Numbered from the stretch's first letter, positions 37,789 through 47,999 are shown. The stretch is DNA of 64,000 bases from Azospira sp. I13 (GCF_003112695.1 NZ_BFBP01000010.1:210213-274212), one strand, 5' to 3'. Notes: generated by a model not told the origin, from the letters alone. Numbers and translations: made by a program.

Positions 37789-39087
37789 TCAGCAGGTTTC
37801 CACCAGCATGGCGCCACCCTGGCCGCCGCCGATGCAGATGCTGGCCACGCCGCGCTTGCCGCCCCGGGCCTTGAGGGCATGCAACAGGTGCAGCACGATG
37901 CGGGCACCGGAGGCCCCCACCGGGTGGCCCTGGGCCACGGCCCCGCCATCCACGTTGAGCCTGTCCTGATCCAGACTGCCCAGGGCGCCGGGCAAGCCCA
38001 GCTCCTCGCGGCAGTAGGACTCATCTTCCCAGGCCTTGAGGCAGCCCAGCACCTGGGCGGCAAAGGCCTCGTTGATTTCCATCAGGTCCACATCGTTGAG
38101 GCCCAAGCCGTGGCGCTGCAGGATGGGGGTCACCGCATGGACCGGCCCGAGGCCCATCTGGGAAGGATCGAGGCCGGCCCATTGGGCGTCCACGATGCGG
38201 CCCAGGGGCTGCAGGTTCCAGCGCTTGACGGCGCTTTCGGAAGCCAGCAGCAGCCAGGCGCCGCCGTCGGTGATCTGGGAACTGTTGGCGGGGGTGACCC
38301 GGCCGTATTTCTTGTCGAAGAAGGGCTTGAGCTTCTTCATGCCATCCATGCTGGCGTCGGCCCGCACGCCGTCGTCTTCCGCATAGACGGTGCCGTCGTT
38401 GCCCACCAGGGGCACGATCTCGCCGAAAGCCTGGGCGGCCCGGGCAGCCATGACGCGCTGGTGGGAGCGCACAGAGAAGGCATCCATCTCTTCCCGGCTG
38501 ATGCCGAAGCGCCAGGCCAGGTTTTCTGCCGTCTGACCCATGAGCAGGCCCACCACCGGGTCGGTGAGCCCCTTCATCAGGCCGATCACCGGGTTGAGCA
38601 GTACGCTGGGGCGCAGCTTGAGGAAGTGCCCGGCCTTCTGGCCCAGGGTCTTCATCTGCATCATGCCGGCGAACCACAGCACCATGGCGTCGTTGTACAG
38701 CAGGGGCGCCCGGGATAAAGCATCGACGCCACCGGCCAGGACCAGCTCGGAACGGCCGGACTGGATGTTGGCCATGGCCGAATCCAGGGCCTGCATGCCG
38801 GAGGCGCAGTTGCGCATCACCGTCCAGCCCGTCACCTTGTTGCCACAGCCCAGGCGCAGGGCGGCGACGCGGCCGATATTCACCTCGTCCGGGCTGGGGC
38901 TGGCACAGCCCAGTACCACCTCGTCCAGATCGTCGGGCGCGAAAGGTTGCCGGGCGAGCAAGGCCCGCCCGGCCTGCACCGCCAGATCCGCCGCCGAGAA
39001 AGGCCCGGGGCCATTCTTCGCCTTGAGGAACGGGGTGCGCGCTCCATCCACCACATAGACCGGCTCAAACGCTTGCTGCTGGGCCAT
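37789..39087 (-). CDS. fadI: Acetyl-CoA C-acyltransferase (FadI-like thiolase)
   Basis: 432-residue thiolase of the longer FadI/trifunctional-protein beta type. The nucleophile is in VMRNCASGMQALDSA, the His block is GGAVAQGHPVGASGARI, and the second Cys is in SICIGGGQGGA. AGGAG precedes MAQQQAFEPVYVVDG; the extended reading is low-complexity. It pairs with the FadB at 34890 as a second beta-oxidation set. Confidence 0.92.
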   Translation of the reverse strand: MAQQQAFEPVYVVDGARTPFLKAKNGPGPFSAADLAVQAGRALLARQPFAPDDLDEVVLGCASPSPDEVNIGRVAALRLGCGNKVTGWTVMRNCASGMQALDSAMANIQSGRSELVLAGGVDALSRAPLLYNDAMVLWFAGMMQMKTLGQKAGHFLKLRPSVLLNPVIGLMKGLTDPVVGLLMGQTAENLAWRFGISREEMDAFSVRSHQRVMAARAAQAFGEIVPLVGNDGTVYAEDDGVRADASMDGMKKLKPFFDKKYGRVTPANSSQITDGGAWLLLASESAVKRWNLQPLGRIVDAQWAGLDPSQMGLGPVHAVTPILQRHGLGLNDVDLMEINEAFAAQVLGCLKAWEDESYCREELGLPGALGSLDQDRLNVDGGAVAQGHPVGASGARIVLHLLHALKARGGKRGVASICIGGGQGGAMLVETC

Positions 39088-39190
39088 GTCTGTTCTCCTT
39101 TGGTTTTGTCTGTTGCTGTTTCTGCTTGTTGTTGTCCCGGGGTCTTCCCCAACGGGGCGCCCCGGGATCGGGTGTTGCAGTTGCGTTGTT

Positions 39191-41527
39191 TCAGGCGGCC
39201 TTGCGGACATCCGGCTTGTTGAGGGCCGAGGCGACGCCGAAGTCCGGGGCAAAGTCATCGACGCGAATGACGATGTCACGCAGTTCGTTGCGGCGCTTGA
39301 TCACGGCGTATTCCGCCGCCGTCAGCACGCCGGCCTCCATGGCGGCCTGGGCCACGTCCCGCACGTTGGCGAGGGGGTTGCCGTCGAACTTGCCGGTCTT
39401 TTCCGCTTCCCGGATCTTGGCCTCGATGGGCTCGGCCTCCAGGGTGGCGGCCAGGGCCAGCTCGATGGCGCCAACGGCGTCATCCTCGGTCTTGGCGACG
39501 AAGCAGCCGCTGGTGAGGCGCTCCCGGGTGGCATTGGGGGAGATCAGGGCCTTGGCGACCTGATGACCCACATCATCGGAGGGCACCACATAGGGGTGGC
39601 CGTAGGGGAAGATGACCTTCTTCAGGCACCAGGCGACGAAACGGTTGGGGTAGTTGGCCAGCACCCCGTCGAAAGCCTGCTGGGCCTGGTACATGGCATC
39701 CCAGATGGACCAGTGCATGAGGGGCGCATCGGCCTGCTGGCGACCTTCAGCCTCGTAGCGCTTCAAGGTGGCGGAGATCAGGTACATCTGGGCCAGAATG
39801 TCGCCGAGACGGGCGGAGAGCTTTTCCTTGCGCTTCAGACCGCCGCCCAGGACCAGCATGGAGACGTCGGAGAGGAAGGCGAAGGCAGAGGAGAAGCGGG
39901 TCAGCTGCTGGTAGTAGCGCCGGGTTTCGGGCGCTACGTCGGCACCGACGGAGACGAAATGGGAACCGGTGAGGCCCATCAGCAGGGCACGGATGCCGTT
40001 GCCGACGGAGAAGCCCATGTGGCCAAACAGCGCCTTGTCGAAGCCCACCAGGTCATTCTTCTGGGCGGCCTGCATCTCCGCCAGGACGAAGGGATGGCAG
40101 CGGATGGCGCCCTGGCCGAAGATGATCAGGCTGCGGGTGAGGATGTTGGCGCCTTCCACAGTGATGCCGATGGGGATCTGCTGATAGGCGCGCCCAAGGA
40201 AGTTGGAGGGGCCGAGACAGATGCCCTTGCCGCCGATGACGTCCATGCCGTCATTGACCACTTTGCGGGCCCGTTCGGTGACGTGGTACTTGGCGATGGC
40301 GGAAACCACGGAGGGCTTTTCGCCGAGATCGACGGCGCCGGCAGTCATCACCCGGGCGGCATCCATCATGTAGGTATAGGCGCCGATGCGGGTGAGGGCC
40401 TCTTCCACGCCTTCGAACTTGCCCACGGCCATCTTGAACTGGCTGCGGACCCGGGCGTAGGCGCCGACGGCACGGGCGGTGAGCTTGGCCATGCCGGTGT
40501 TGGAGGACGGCAGGGAGATGGAGCGGCCGGCAGCCAGGCACTCCATCAGCATGCGCCAGCCCTGGCCGGCCATGGCCGGGCCGCCGATGATGAACTCCAG
40601 GGGCATGAACACTTCCTTGCCCCGGGTCGGACCGTTGTGGAACGCGGCATTCAGCGGGAAGTGGCGGTTGCCGATTTCCACACCCGGGTGGTCGTTGGGC
40701 ACCAGGGCGCAGGTAATGCCGATATCCTTCTTGCTGCCCAGCAGGCCCTGGGGGTCAAAAAGACGGAAGGCCAGGCCGAGCACGGTGCATACCGGGCCTA
40801 GGGTGATGTAGCGCTTATCCCAGGTGACCTTCATGCCCAGCACTTCCTTGCCTTGCCACATGCCCTTGCAGACCACGCCGTAGTCGGGGATGGAGGCGGC
40901 ATCGGAACCAGCCCAGGGGCTGGTGAGGGCGAAGGCGGGTACGTCGATACCCTTGGCGAGGCGCGGCAGGTAATGGTTCTTCTGAGCCTCGGTGCCGTAG
41001 TGCAGCAGCAGCTCGGCCGGGCCGAGGGAGTTAGGCACCATGACGGACACGGCCAGGGCGGAGGAGCGGGTGGACAGCTTGGTCACCACCTGGGAATGGG
41101 CATAGGCGGAAAACTCCAGGCCGCCGTACTTCTTCGGGATGATCATGCCGAGGAAGCCCTTGTCCTTGATGTACTGCCAGACGTCGGGCGGCAGGTCATA
41201 CAGCTCGTGGGAGACCTTCCAGTCGTCGGTCATGGCGCAGGCCTGATCGACTTCGTTGTCCATGAAGGCCTGCTCTTCGGCCGTCAGCTTGGGCTGGGGG
41301 TAGGCCATGAGCTTCTGCCAGTCGGGCTTGCCGCGGAACAGCTCGCCTTCCCACCAGACGCTGCCGGCTTCCAGCGCTTCCCGCTCCGTATCGGACATCT
41401 GGGGCAGGATGCGTTTGTAAATGGAAAAAAGAGGCCGGCTGATCAGGGCCCGACGCAGGGGGCGGACGCTGACCAGCACGGCTAACGTCAAGAGTGTTGC
41501 CACACTCAACAGAGGGATGATGCTCAT
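39191..41527 (-). CDS. fadE: Acyl-CoA dehydrogenase FadE
   Basis: First oxidation step of the cycle (FAD-dependent). 778 residues. An N-terminal hydrophobic anchor (about 3-23, IPLLSVATLLTLAVLVSV) as in E. coli FadE, the acyl-CoA dehydrogenase core (about 75-500; ALTSPWAGSDAASIPDYG, FGQGAIRCHPFVLAEMQAA) and the FadE-specific C-terminal DUF1974-like region (about 510-770). It follows tetR by 100 bases. Confidence 0.94.
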   Translation of the reverse strand: MSIIPLLSVATLLTLAVLVSVRPLRRALISRPLFSIYKRILPQMSDTEREALEAGSVWWEGELFRGKPDWQKLMAYPQPKLTAEEQAFMDNEVDQACAMTDDWKVSHELYDLPPDVWQYIKDKGFLGMIIPKKYGGLEFSAYAHSQVVTKLSTRSSALAVSVMVPNSLGPAELLLHYGTEAQKNHYLPRLAKGIDVPAFALTSPWAGSDAASIPDYGVVCKGMWQGKEVLGMKVTWDKRYITLGPVCTVLGLAFRLFDPQGLLGSKKDIGITCALVPNDHPGVEIGNRHFPLNAAFHNGPTRGKEVFMPLEFIIGGPAMAGQGWRMLMECLAAGRSISLPSSNTGMAKLTARAVGAYARVRSQFKMAVGKFEGVEEALTRIGAYTYMMDAARVMTAGAVDLGEKPSVVSAIAKYHVTERARKVVNDGMDVIGGKGICLGPSNFLGRAYQQIPIGITVEGANILTRSLIIFGQGAIRCHPFVLAEMQAAQKNDLVGFDKALFGHMGFSVGNGIRALLMGLTGSHFVSVGADVAPETRRYYQQLTRFSSAFAFLSDVSMLVLGGGLKRKEKLSARLGDILAQMYLISATLKRYEAEGRQQADAPLMHWSIWDAMYQAQQAFDGVLANYPNRFVAWCLKKVIFPYGHPYVVPSDDVGHQVAKALISPNATRERLTSGCFVAKTEDDAVGAIELALAATLEAEPIEAKIREAEKTGKFDGNPLANVRDVAQAAMEAGVLTAAEYAVIKRRNELRDIVIRVDDFAPDFGVASALNKPDVRKAA

Positions 41528-41627
41528 GGATGCTGTCTCCTTTTATGGTCTCTTGGCCAATCTTCTGTCGGCTCTTCGAGTTGTTATCCGGTAGGTGCTG
41601 TTCGTTGCTACGGACTGGCTTACTGAT

Positions 41628-42338
41628 TTACTTCGAGGGTGGTTCTACAAACTGGGGCAGCTGGGCACGCAAGCCACCGAGCAGGAAGGTCATGAGGCGA
41701 GGCAGCAGCTTGTCCAGCCCCTCTTCCGCTTCCTGGGGCTCGATACCCCAGTCGGTGACGATGCGCAGGGCGTCCGTGCCGGCAATGGCGTAGGAGGTGG
41801 CCCCCAGCATGAAATGGAAGCGCCAGACGATTTCCGCCTTGGGCACATCCGGCAGGGCCTTGAACAGGGCCTGCTTGTAACGATCGACCACGGCGGCGTA
41901 TTCCTCAGCGAAGAAGGCGCGGATAAAGCCGGAGGGCTCGGTCATGGTGCGGCCAATGAGGCGCAGGAAGGTGCGCCCGCCCAGTTCTTCATGTTCGGCC
42001 ATGCGGATCAGGGTGCCGAAGAAGGCATCGACGATCAGGGACGGCTTGATGGGCTTGCCGGCGGCTTCCGTTTCCAGTTCGTCGAGAATGCGCAGGCGCT
42101 CCTGGTTGAGCCAGGTGAGGCGACGGCGAAACACTTCCTGAATCAGCTGTTCCTTGGAACCGAAGTGGTAATTGACGGCCGCCAGGTTCACCCCGGCGGC
42201 GCCGGTAATCATGCGCATGGAGGTGCCTTCGAACCCGTTCTCGGTGAACAGGTGTTCGGCAGCATCGAGAATGCGTTCCCGGGTATCGTCGCTGCTCTTG
42301 GCATCGACGGGGGGCAAAGGGGTGGCGGCCTGGCTCAT
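41628..42338 (-). CDS. TetR-family repressor of fatty-acid degradation (PsrA/FadR-like)
   Basis: 236 residues. N-terminal helix-turn-helix about 18-65 (RERILDAAEHLFTENGFEGTSM, AAVNYHFGSKEQLI), then a long helical ligand-binding domain. It heads the fad operon and is preceded by a palindrome placed on its own promoter, so autoregulation is likely. By analogy with PsrA and Bacillus or Thermus FadR, acyl-CoA is the probable inducer; this is inference. Confidence 0.88.
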   Translation of the reverse strand: MSQAATPLPPVDAKSSDDTRERILDAAEHLFTENGFEGTSMRMITGAAGVNLAAVNYHFGSKEQLIQEVFRRRLTWLNQERLRILDELETEAAGKPIKPSLIVDAFFGTLIRMAEHEELGGRTFLRLIGRTMTEPSGFIRAFFAEEYAAVVDRYKQALFKALPDVPKAEIVWRFHFMLGATSYAIAGTDALRIVTDWGIEPQEAEEGLDKLLPRLMTFLLGGLRAQLPQFVEPPSK

Positions 42339-42353
42339 GGTGGATCACATCAA

Positions 42354-42373
42354 ATTCAAACGAGTGTTTGAAT
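42354..42373. promoter_or_regulatory. Predicted TetR-regulator operator before tetR-fadE operon
   Basis: ATTCAAACGAGTGTTTGAAT, 7-base arms TTCAAAC/GTTTGAA around GAGT, fitting CAAAC-N4-GTTTG. It ends 16 bases from the tetR ATG and abuts the -10 hexamer, so bound repressor would block initiation. The near copy is at 32979. Confidence 0.8.
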
Positions 42374-42400
42374 CATATGTTTAAATAATTTCCCGTGCAA
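42372..42400 (-). promoter_or_regulatory. Sigma-70 promoter of the tetR-fadE-fadL operon
   Basis: Minus strand: TTGCAC (-35, 42400-42395), 17-base spacer, TATGAT (-10, 42377-42372). The operator begins at the last -10 base. The predicted start site falls within the palindrome. Confidence 0.75.
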
Positions 42401-42488
42401 GGGGGTGATGCAAAAAGTTTTGCCAAGCGCCCCGACCAGGGGGAAGTCCCGGGGAAATTGCCTGATCCAGCCTGCTAAAATCTGGCCC

Positions 42489-44318
42489 ATGCGCCGCTCC
42501 CGATCCCACGACCTGCCTCGCCCTGCCGGCGAGGTCCATGCCTGGCCTACCCTCCTGGCCCTCTTCCCCTATCTGTGGCAGTACAAATGGCGCGTCGGCG
42601 CCGCCCTGATCTCCCTGGTCAGCGCCAAGCTGGCCAGTGTCGCCGTGCCCCTGGTGTTCAAGGACATGATCGACAGCCTGTCGGTACAGAACATGGCCCT
42701 GGCACTGCCAGCCCTGCTGCTCCTGCTGTATGGCGGCCTGCGCTTTGCCACCGCCCTGTTCACCGAATTGCGGGAGATGTTCTTCGCCCGGGTGACACAG
42801 CGGGCGGTACGGCGCATTGCCCTGGAGGTCTTCCGCCACCTGCACTCCCTCTCCCTGCGCTTTCATCTGGACCGGCAAACGGGCGGCGTCTCCCGGGATA
42901 TCGAGCGCGGCACCCGTTCCATCTCCAGCCTGATCAACTACACCCTCTACTCCATTCTGCCCACCCTGGTGGAGCTGGCCCTGGTACTGGGCATCCTGCT
43001 CAGCCAGTACGACTGGGTCTTCGCCGCCATCACCGCCGCTTCCCTGGTGACCTACATCGTGTTCACGGTGAAGGTCAGCAACTGGCGCATCAACATCCGC
43101 CGGGCGGTGAACGAGAGCGACTCGGCGGCCAACTCCCGGGCTATCGACAGCCTGCTCAACTACGAGACGGTGAAGTACTTCAATAATGAAGCCTACGAAG
43201 CCAAACGCTACGACACCCAACTGGAGCAATGGGAAAACGCCGCCACCCGCAGCCAGATCACCCTCTCCCTACTCAACCTGGGCCAGCAGGCCATCATCGC
43301 CACCGGCGTCACCCTGATGATGTGGCGCGCCACCGCCGGCGTGGTGGCAGGCACCATGACCATCGGTGACCTGGTGCTGGTCAATGCCTTCCTCATCCAG
43401 CTGTACATGCCCCTCAACTTCCTCGGGGTGGTGTACCGGGAAATCCGCCAGGCCCTCACCGACATCGAGCGCATGTTCGGGCTCCTCAACGAAAACCGGG
43501 AGGTGGCCGACGCCCCTGGCGCCATCGCCCTGCCCCACGGGCCGGCCGAAGTGCGTTTCGAGGCGGTGGACTTCGCCTACGACCAGGCCCGCCCCATCCT
43601 GCACGAGGTTTCCTTCACCATTCCCGCCGGCCACACCCTGGCCGTGGTGGGCCATTCCGGCGCCGGCAAATCCACCCTTTCCCGCCTGCTCTACCGCTTC
43701 TACGACGTTACCGGCGGCGCCATCCGCATCAACGGGATGGATCTGCGCCAGGTCACTCAGGACAGCTTGCGCAGTGCCATCGGCATCGTGCCCCAGGACA
43801 CGGTGCTGTTCAACGACACCCTCATCTACAACATTCAATACGGCCGCCCCGGCGCCAGCCGGGAAGAAGCCATGGCCGCGGCCCGGGCTGCGCAGCTGGA
43901 AGCCTTCGTCGAATCCCTGCCGGAGAAGTGGGAAAGCCGTGTGGGCGAACGGGGCCTCAAGCTCTCCGGCGGCGAGAAGCAGCGGGTAGCCATCGCCCGG
44001 GCCCTGCTGAAAAACCCGCCCATCCTGATTTTCGACGAAGCCACCTCGGCCCTCGATTCGAAGACCGAAAAGGCCATTCAGGCCCAGCTGGAGCTGGCGG
44101 CCCGGGGGCGCACCACCCTGATCATCGCTCACCGGCTGTCTACAGTCATGGAGGCGGATGAGATCCTGGTACTGGACGGTGGCCGAATCATCGAGCGCGG
44201 CCGTCATGGCCCCCTGCTGGAAGCCGGCGGTGCCTATGCTCAGATGTGGGCCCTGCAACAACAGGAGGCCCTGGCCGAAGCGGGTGAAGCCGGACTGGCG
44301 ACAGGGCAGGCCACTTGA
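42489..44318 (+). CDS. ABC transporter of the Atm1/heavy-metal type (permease-ATPase fusion)
   Basis: Homodimeric half-transporter of the inner membrane, 609 residues. Six-helix membrane domain (about 25-330) with the Atm1 signature NYETVKYFNNE. The ATPase domain (about 350-595) has Walker A GHSGAGKST (about 388), signature LSGGEKQR (about 492), Walker B ILIFDEAT and H-loop IIAHRLST. Atm1 relatives export glutathione-linked or sulfur-containing compounds. The start MRRSRSHDL is chosen over one 28 codons earlier; neither has a strong ribosome site. It is divergent from tetR. Confidence 0.9.
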   Translation: MRRSRSHDLPRPAGEVHAWPTLLALFPYLWQYKWRVGAALISLVSAKLASVAVPLVFKDMIDSLSVQNMALALPALLLLLYGGLRFATALFTELREMFFARVTQRAVRRIALEVFRHLHSLSLRFHLDRQTGGVSRDIERGTRSISSLINYTLYSILPTLVELALVLGILLSQYDWVFAAITAASLVTYIVFTVKVSNWRINIRRAVNESDSAANSRAIDSLLNYETVKYFNNEAYEAKRYDTQLEQWENAATRSQITLSLLNLGQQAIIATGVTLMMWRATAGVVAGTMTIGDLVLVNAFLIQLYMPLNFLGVVYREIRQALTDIERMFGLLNENREVADAPGAIALPHGPAEVRFEAVDFAYDQARPILHEVSFTIPAGHTLAVVGHSGAGKSTLSRLLYRFYDVTGGAIRINGMDLRQVTQDSLRSAIGIVPQDTVLFNDTLIYNIQYGRPGASREEAMAAARAAQLEAFVESLPEKWESRVGERGLKLSGGEKQRVAIARALLKNPPILIFDEATSALDSKTEKAIQAQLELAARGRTTLIIAHRLSTVMEADEILVLDGGRIIERGRHGPLLEAGGAYAQMWALQQQEALAEAGEAGLATGQAT

Positions 44319-44370
44319 TGCCGCTCACCCGGCCCGCGGTTATACTCGCCCCATTGGTCCTATTGGCCCC

Positions 44371-47109
44371 ATGAGACCCAGTGCGCCCAGCCCGACGCCG
44401 ATGAGCCATCCCGCCCCTTCTGCCACGCCCGCCGCCGCCCGGGTGTTGCCGCGCCAGTCCCTGCCTCCCTACCTCACGGCCTTGGTAGTGCTGGCCGTGC
44501 CCCTGGGCATCACGCTGGGGGCCTGGTACCACCAGCGGGAGATGGAGCGCCTGGAAGCCAGCGCCATTTTCTCGCGGGAAGCCTCCCGGGTTTCCGCCGC
44601 CATCGAAGAACGCCTCAACGACTATGCCCAGCTGCTGCGCAGCGGCCAGGGCTTTCTCGCCGCCACGCCGGCGGTGGACCGGAGTGCCTGGCGCCGCTTT
44701 TCCCAGCACTTGGGGCTCGAACGCAACCTGCCCGGGCTGCACGTCTTGGGCTACGCACCGCGAATTACCGCTGAGGGCGGCGCCGCCTTCGTCCGCCGCA
44801 TGCGGGAGAAGGAGGGGCAGGCCAACTACACCCTGCGCCCCTCCGGCGAGCGACCCGAATACTTCCCCATCGCCTTCATGGAGCCGGAGAACCGGGTACA
44901 CACCGCCTTCGGCTTCGACCTGGCCACAGAGCCCGCACGCATGGCCGCCCTGGGGGCTGCTCGTGACAGCGGCACAGTGACCCTGTCGGGCCCCATCCAG
45001 CTGCTGGCGGATATTGCCGGGCAGAAGCGGCCTGCCCTGCTCATGGCCGCGCCCGTATATCGGGAGGATCCTCCGCCTCTCACCACGGCAGCCCGGCACC
45101 AGACACTGGAAGGCTTTGTCTATGCAGTCTTCCGGGTTGAGGATTTCATTGCCAGCCTGGGCCTGAGCGGCAAGGCCCAGATCAGCCTGCGCATCCTCGA
45201 TGACTCGGCCACGGAACGACGCCCCCGGCTGCTCTACGGCCAGGATGACGGCCCGCCCCCCGCGGCCCTGCGGGAAGAACGCAGCTTCTATTTCGGTGGA
45301 CGCTCCTGGCAACTCCACTTCACCGACCCGGAGAGCGGACGCAGCGACCGGGAAATGCCGGCCTCTTTGGTCATGCTCGCCTCCGGCACGGCCATCAGCT
45401 TCCTTCTTGCCTTTCTCACCCTGCATCTCGGCACCCGCAGGGCCCTGGCCGAACAGCTTGCCCACCAATTGAGCCGGGAGTGGGAGGAAACCAACGTGCG
45501 GCTGCGCAGTGTTTTCTCGGCCATGCCAGACATGATTTTCGAGCTGGATCGGGGCCGTCGCCTGCGCCACTATCACTCGCCCCGGGAGCGCGACCTGCTG
45601 ACGCTGCCCGCCGACGCCCTTGGCAAGGCCCTCGGCGACATTCTGCCCTCTGGCCTGGCGGCCCAGCTGGAAGAGGCCTGCCGCCAAATCGGCCGCGGCG
45701 AAAGCCTGCAGGTTCTGGAGTTCCAGCTGCCTCGCGGCGATGGCGAAATTTGCGACTACGAGGCGCGGATCACAGCGATCGGTGAAGGTGGCTATCTGGT
45801 AGTGATCCGCAATGTCTCCGATTTCCGCCGCGCCCAGCTTGCCCTCGAAGTTGCCAACCGCAAGATGACGGCAGTTTTCGATTCGGCGACCGAGGTGTCC
45901 ATCATCGCCACCGACACCGAGGGCATCATCACCGTCTTCAACCGGGGTGCCGAAAAGATGCTCGGCTACCGGGCCGAGGAAATGATTGGCCGCTCTTCCC
46001 TCAGCATGCTCCATGTACCGGAAGAGGTAACCCTGCGTGGTGAGGAGTTGAGCCGCGAGTTTGGCTGGACAGTGGCCGATTTCGACATCTTCGTCACCCT
46101 GGCCCGCCTCACCGGGGTTGAACGCCGGGAATGGACCTATCGCCGCAAGGACGGCTCCCGGCTGGCGGTGAACCTGGTGGTTACAGCAGTCTATGACGAG
46201 GCCGATAACGTGGTCGGCTTCCTCGGTGTGGCAGTGGACATCAGCGCCCTGAAACGGGCCGAGGCCGAACTGCGGCGCCACCGGGACCATCTGCAGGAAT
46301 TGGTCAGCGAGCGCAGCGCCGACCTGCTGCTGGCCAAAGAGGAGGCGGATCAGGCCAACCATACCAAGTCGGAGTTCCTGGCCAACATGTCCCACGAGCT
46401 ACGCACCCCCATGCACGCCATCCTCAGCTTTGCCGGACTAGGCGCCAGCCGGGCGGCCGGCGTGCCGGGGGCGGAAAAGCTGCACCACTATTTCCTGCGC
46501 ATCAAGGAAAGCGGCGAGCGCCTCCTGGCCCTGGTGAATGACCTGCTCGATCTTTCCAAGCTGGAAGCCGGCAAGATGTCCTTCGACCCGCGGCCCATCA
46601 ATCTGCGCCCCCTGGTGCGGGAGGCTGCGGCGGAGATGGAGTCCCTGTTGCTGGAGAAGAGCCTGCACCTGTCCATCGGCGAGGACGGGCCGGCGGAGGT
46701 CAATTGCGACCCCTTGCGTTTCGGTCAGCTGATTCGCAACCTACTCTCCAACGCCGTCAAATTCTCACCGGAAGGCGGCTCCATCCAGGTCCGATTCCAG
46801 TCTGCCTGGCTGGCCAGTGGCCGACGCACGGCCGACCAGGGCCGCCGGCCAGCGGTGGAGATGACGGTCAGCGACGAAGGCATCGGCATTCCGGTGGCCG
46901 AGCGGGAGCTGGTCTTCGACAAGTTTGCCCAAAGCAGCAAGACCAAGACCGGGGCTGGCGGTACCGGCCTGGGGCTGGCCATCTGCCGTGAAATCGCCCT
47001 GGCCCACCGGGGCACCATCGTCGCCCGCGCCAACAGCGGACCGGGCTGCTGCCTGGCCGTCACCCTACCCCTTGCCGAAACTGCCATCGTTGCGGAGGAA
47101 CACGCATGA
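44371..47109 (+). CDS. CHASE-PAS membrane histidine kinase
   Basis: 912 residues. Membrane segment 1 (about 34-52), periplasmic CHASE domain (about 75-290; FGFDLATEPARMAALGAARDSG), membrane segment 2 (about 332-352), two PAS domains (about 380-485 and 495-615), HisKA with H675 in SHELRTPMHAILSF, and HATPase (N box NLLSNAVKFS about 790, [13 protein letters not shown] about 864). There is no receiver of its own. Starts at 44371 or 44401 are both possible. Its last bases overlap the next gene (ATGA), so phosphotransfer to the receivers encoded next is likely. Confidence 0.9.
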   Translation: MRPSAPSPTPMSHPAPSATPAAARVLPRQSLPPYLTALVVLAVPLGITLGAWYHQREMERLEASAIFSREASRVSAAIEERLNDYAQLLRSGQGFLAATPAVDRSAWRRFSQHLGLERNLPGLHVLGYAPRITAEGGAAFVRRMREKEGQANYTLRPSGERPEYFPIAFMEPENRVHTAFGFDLATEPARMAALGAARDSGTVTLSGPIQLLADIAGQKRPALLMAAPVYREDPPPLTTAARHQTLEGFVYAVFRVEDFIASLGLSGKAQISLRILDDSATERRPRLLYGQDDGPPPAALREERSFYFGGRSWQLHFTDPESGRSDREMPASLVMLASGTAISFLLAFLTLHLGTRRALAEQLAHQLSREWEETNVRLRSVFSAMPDMIFELDRGRRLRHYHSPRERDLLTLPADALGKALGDILPSGLAAQLEEACRQIGRGESLQVLEFQLPRGDGEICDYEARITAIGEGGYLVVIRNVSDFRRAQLALEVANRKMTAVFDSATEVSIIATDTEGIITVFNRGAEKMLGYRAEEMIGRSSLSMLHVPEEVTLRGEELSREFGWTVADFDIFVTLARLTGVERREWTYRRKDGSRLAVNLVVTAVYDEADNVVGFLGVAVDISALKRAEAELRRHRDHLQELVSERSADLLLAKEEADQANHTKSEFLANMSHELRTPMHAILSFAGLGASRAAGVPGAEKLHHYFLRIKESGERLLALVNDLLDLSKLEAGKMSFDPRPINLRPLVREAAAEMESLLLEKSLHLSIGEDGPAEVNCDPLRFGQLIRNLLSNAVKFSPEGGSIQVRFQSAWLASGRRTADQGRRPAVEMTVSDEGIGIPVAERELVFDKFAQSSKTKTGAGGTGLGLAICREIALAHRGTIVARANSGPGCCLAVTLPLAETAIVAEEHA

Positions 47110-47999
47110 GCCACCATCTGCTGATCGTCGATGACGAACCCCTGAACCTGGAGATTCTCTCCGAGTATTTCGATGGCCAGGGCTACCGCCTGACCATGGC
47201 CGAGAGCGGAGAGGAAGCCTGGCGCCTGCTGCAACAGAACGACGCCTTCGACCTGATCCTGCTGGACCGGATGATGCCCGGCATGGACGGGGTGGAGTTA
47301 CTGCGGCAGATCAAGGCCACGCCGGCCTTCAAAAAGGTGCCGGTAATCATGCAGACAGCCGCCTCGGCACCGGAGCAGGTACGGGAAGGGTTGCTGGCCG
47401 GCGCCCTCTACTATCTGACCAAGCCCTATGAGCGGGATTCGCTGCTGGCCATCGTGCGGGCCGCGCTCTCCGATGGGGAAACCCGCCAGGACCTGCAGCA
47501 GCGGCTGCGGGAACATGCCAACGCCCTCCGCCTCATGGCCAGCGCCCGCTTCACCCTCTCCACCCTCGACGAGGTCGGTTGCCTCGCCGCCTTCCTGGCC
47601 CAGGCATGCCCCCAGCCGGAAGCGGCCGTACTGGGCCTTTCCGAGTTGTTGGTGAATGCCATCGAACATGGCAACCTGGGTATTTCCTACGCAGAGAAAT
47701 CGCGCCTCAAGCGCTCGGACCAATGGCAGGAAGAAATTCTGCGGCGCCTGGCCCTGCCGGAAAACCGCGACAAGGTGGTGGAGGTGGAATTCAGCCGACG
47801 GGACGATCTAGTGCGGATCTGTATCCGCGATCAGGGGGAAGGCTTCGACTGGAGCCGTTACCTCGATTTCGACCCGGCCCGGGCCTTCGACCCGAACGGC
47901 CGCGGCATCGCCATGGCCCGCCTTGGCAGCCTGAACAATCTCGAGTTTGTCGGCAACGGCAATACGGTCATCGCCACCCTGAGCGCCCTCGCGTCATGA
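47106..47999 (+). CDS. Response regulator with GHKL ATPase (RsbW/anti-sigma-kinase-like) output
   Basis: 297 residues. A receiver domain (about 3-120; D54 in LILLDRMMPGMDG, K in LTKPYERD) is followed by a HATPase_c_2-like domain (about 150-295) with N box GLSELLVNAIEHGNLG, G1 IRDQGEGFDW and G2 NGRGIAMARL. There is no phospho-acceptor His domain, so it resembles the serine kinases of partner-switching systems. About 35 residues between N and G1 boxes are longer than in RsbW. The stop overlaps the next start by ATGA. Confidence 0.85.
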   Translation: MSHHLLIVDDEPLNLEILSEYFDGQGYRLTMAESGEEAWRLLQQNDAFDLILLDRMMPGMDGVELLRQIKATPAFKKVPVIMQTAASAPEQVREGLLAGALYYLTKPYERDSLLAIVRAALSDGETRQDLQQRLREHANALRLMASARFTLSTLDEVGCLAAFLAQACPQPEAAVLGLSELLVNAIEHGNLGISYAEKSRLKRSDQWQEEILRRLALPENRDKVVEVEFSRRDDLVRICIRDQGEGFDWSRYLDFDPARAFDPNGRGIAMARLGSLNNLEFVGNGNTVIATLSALAS

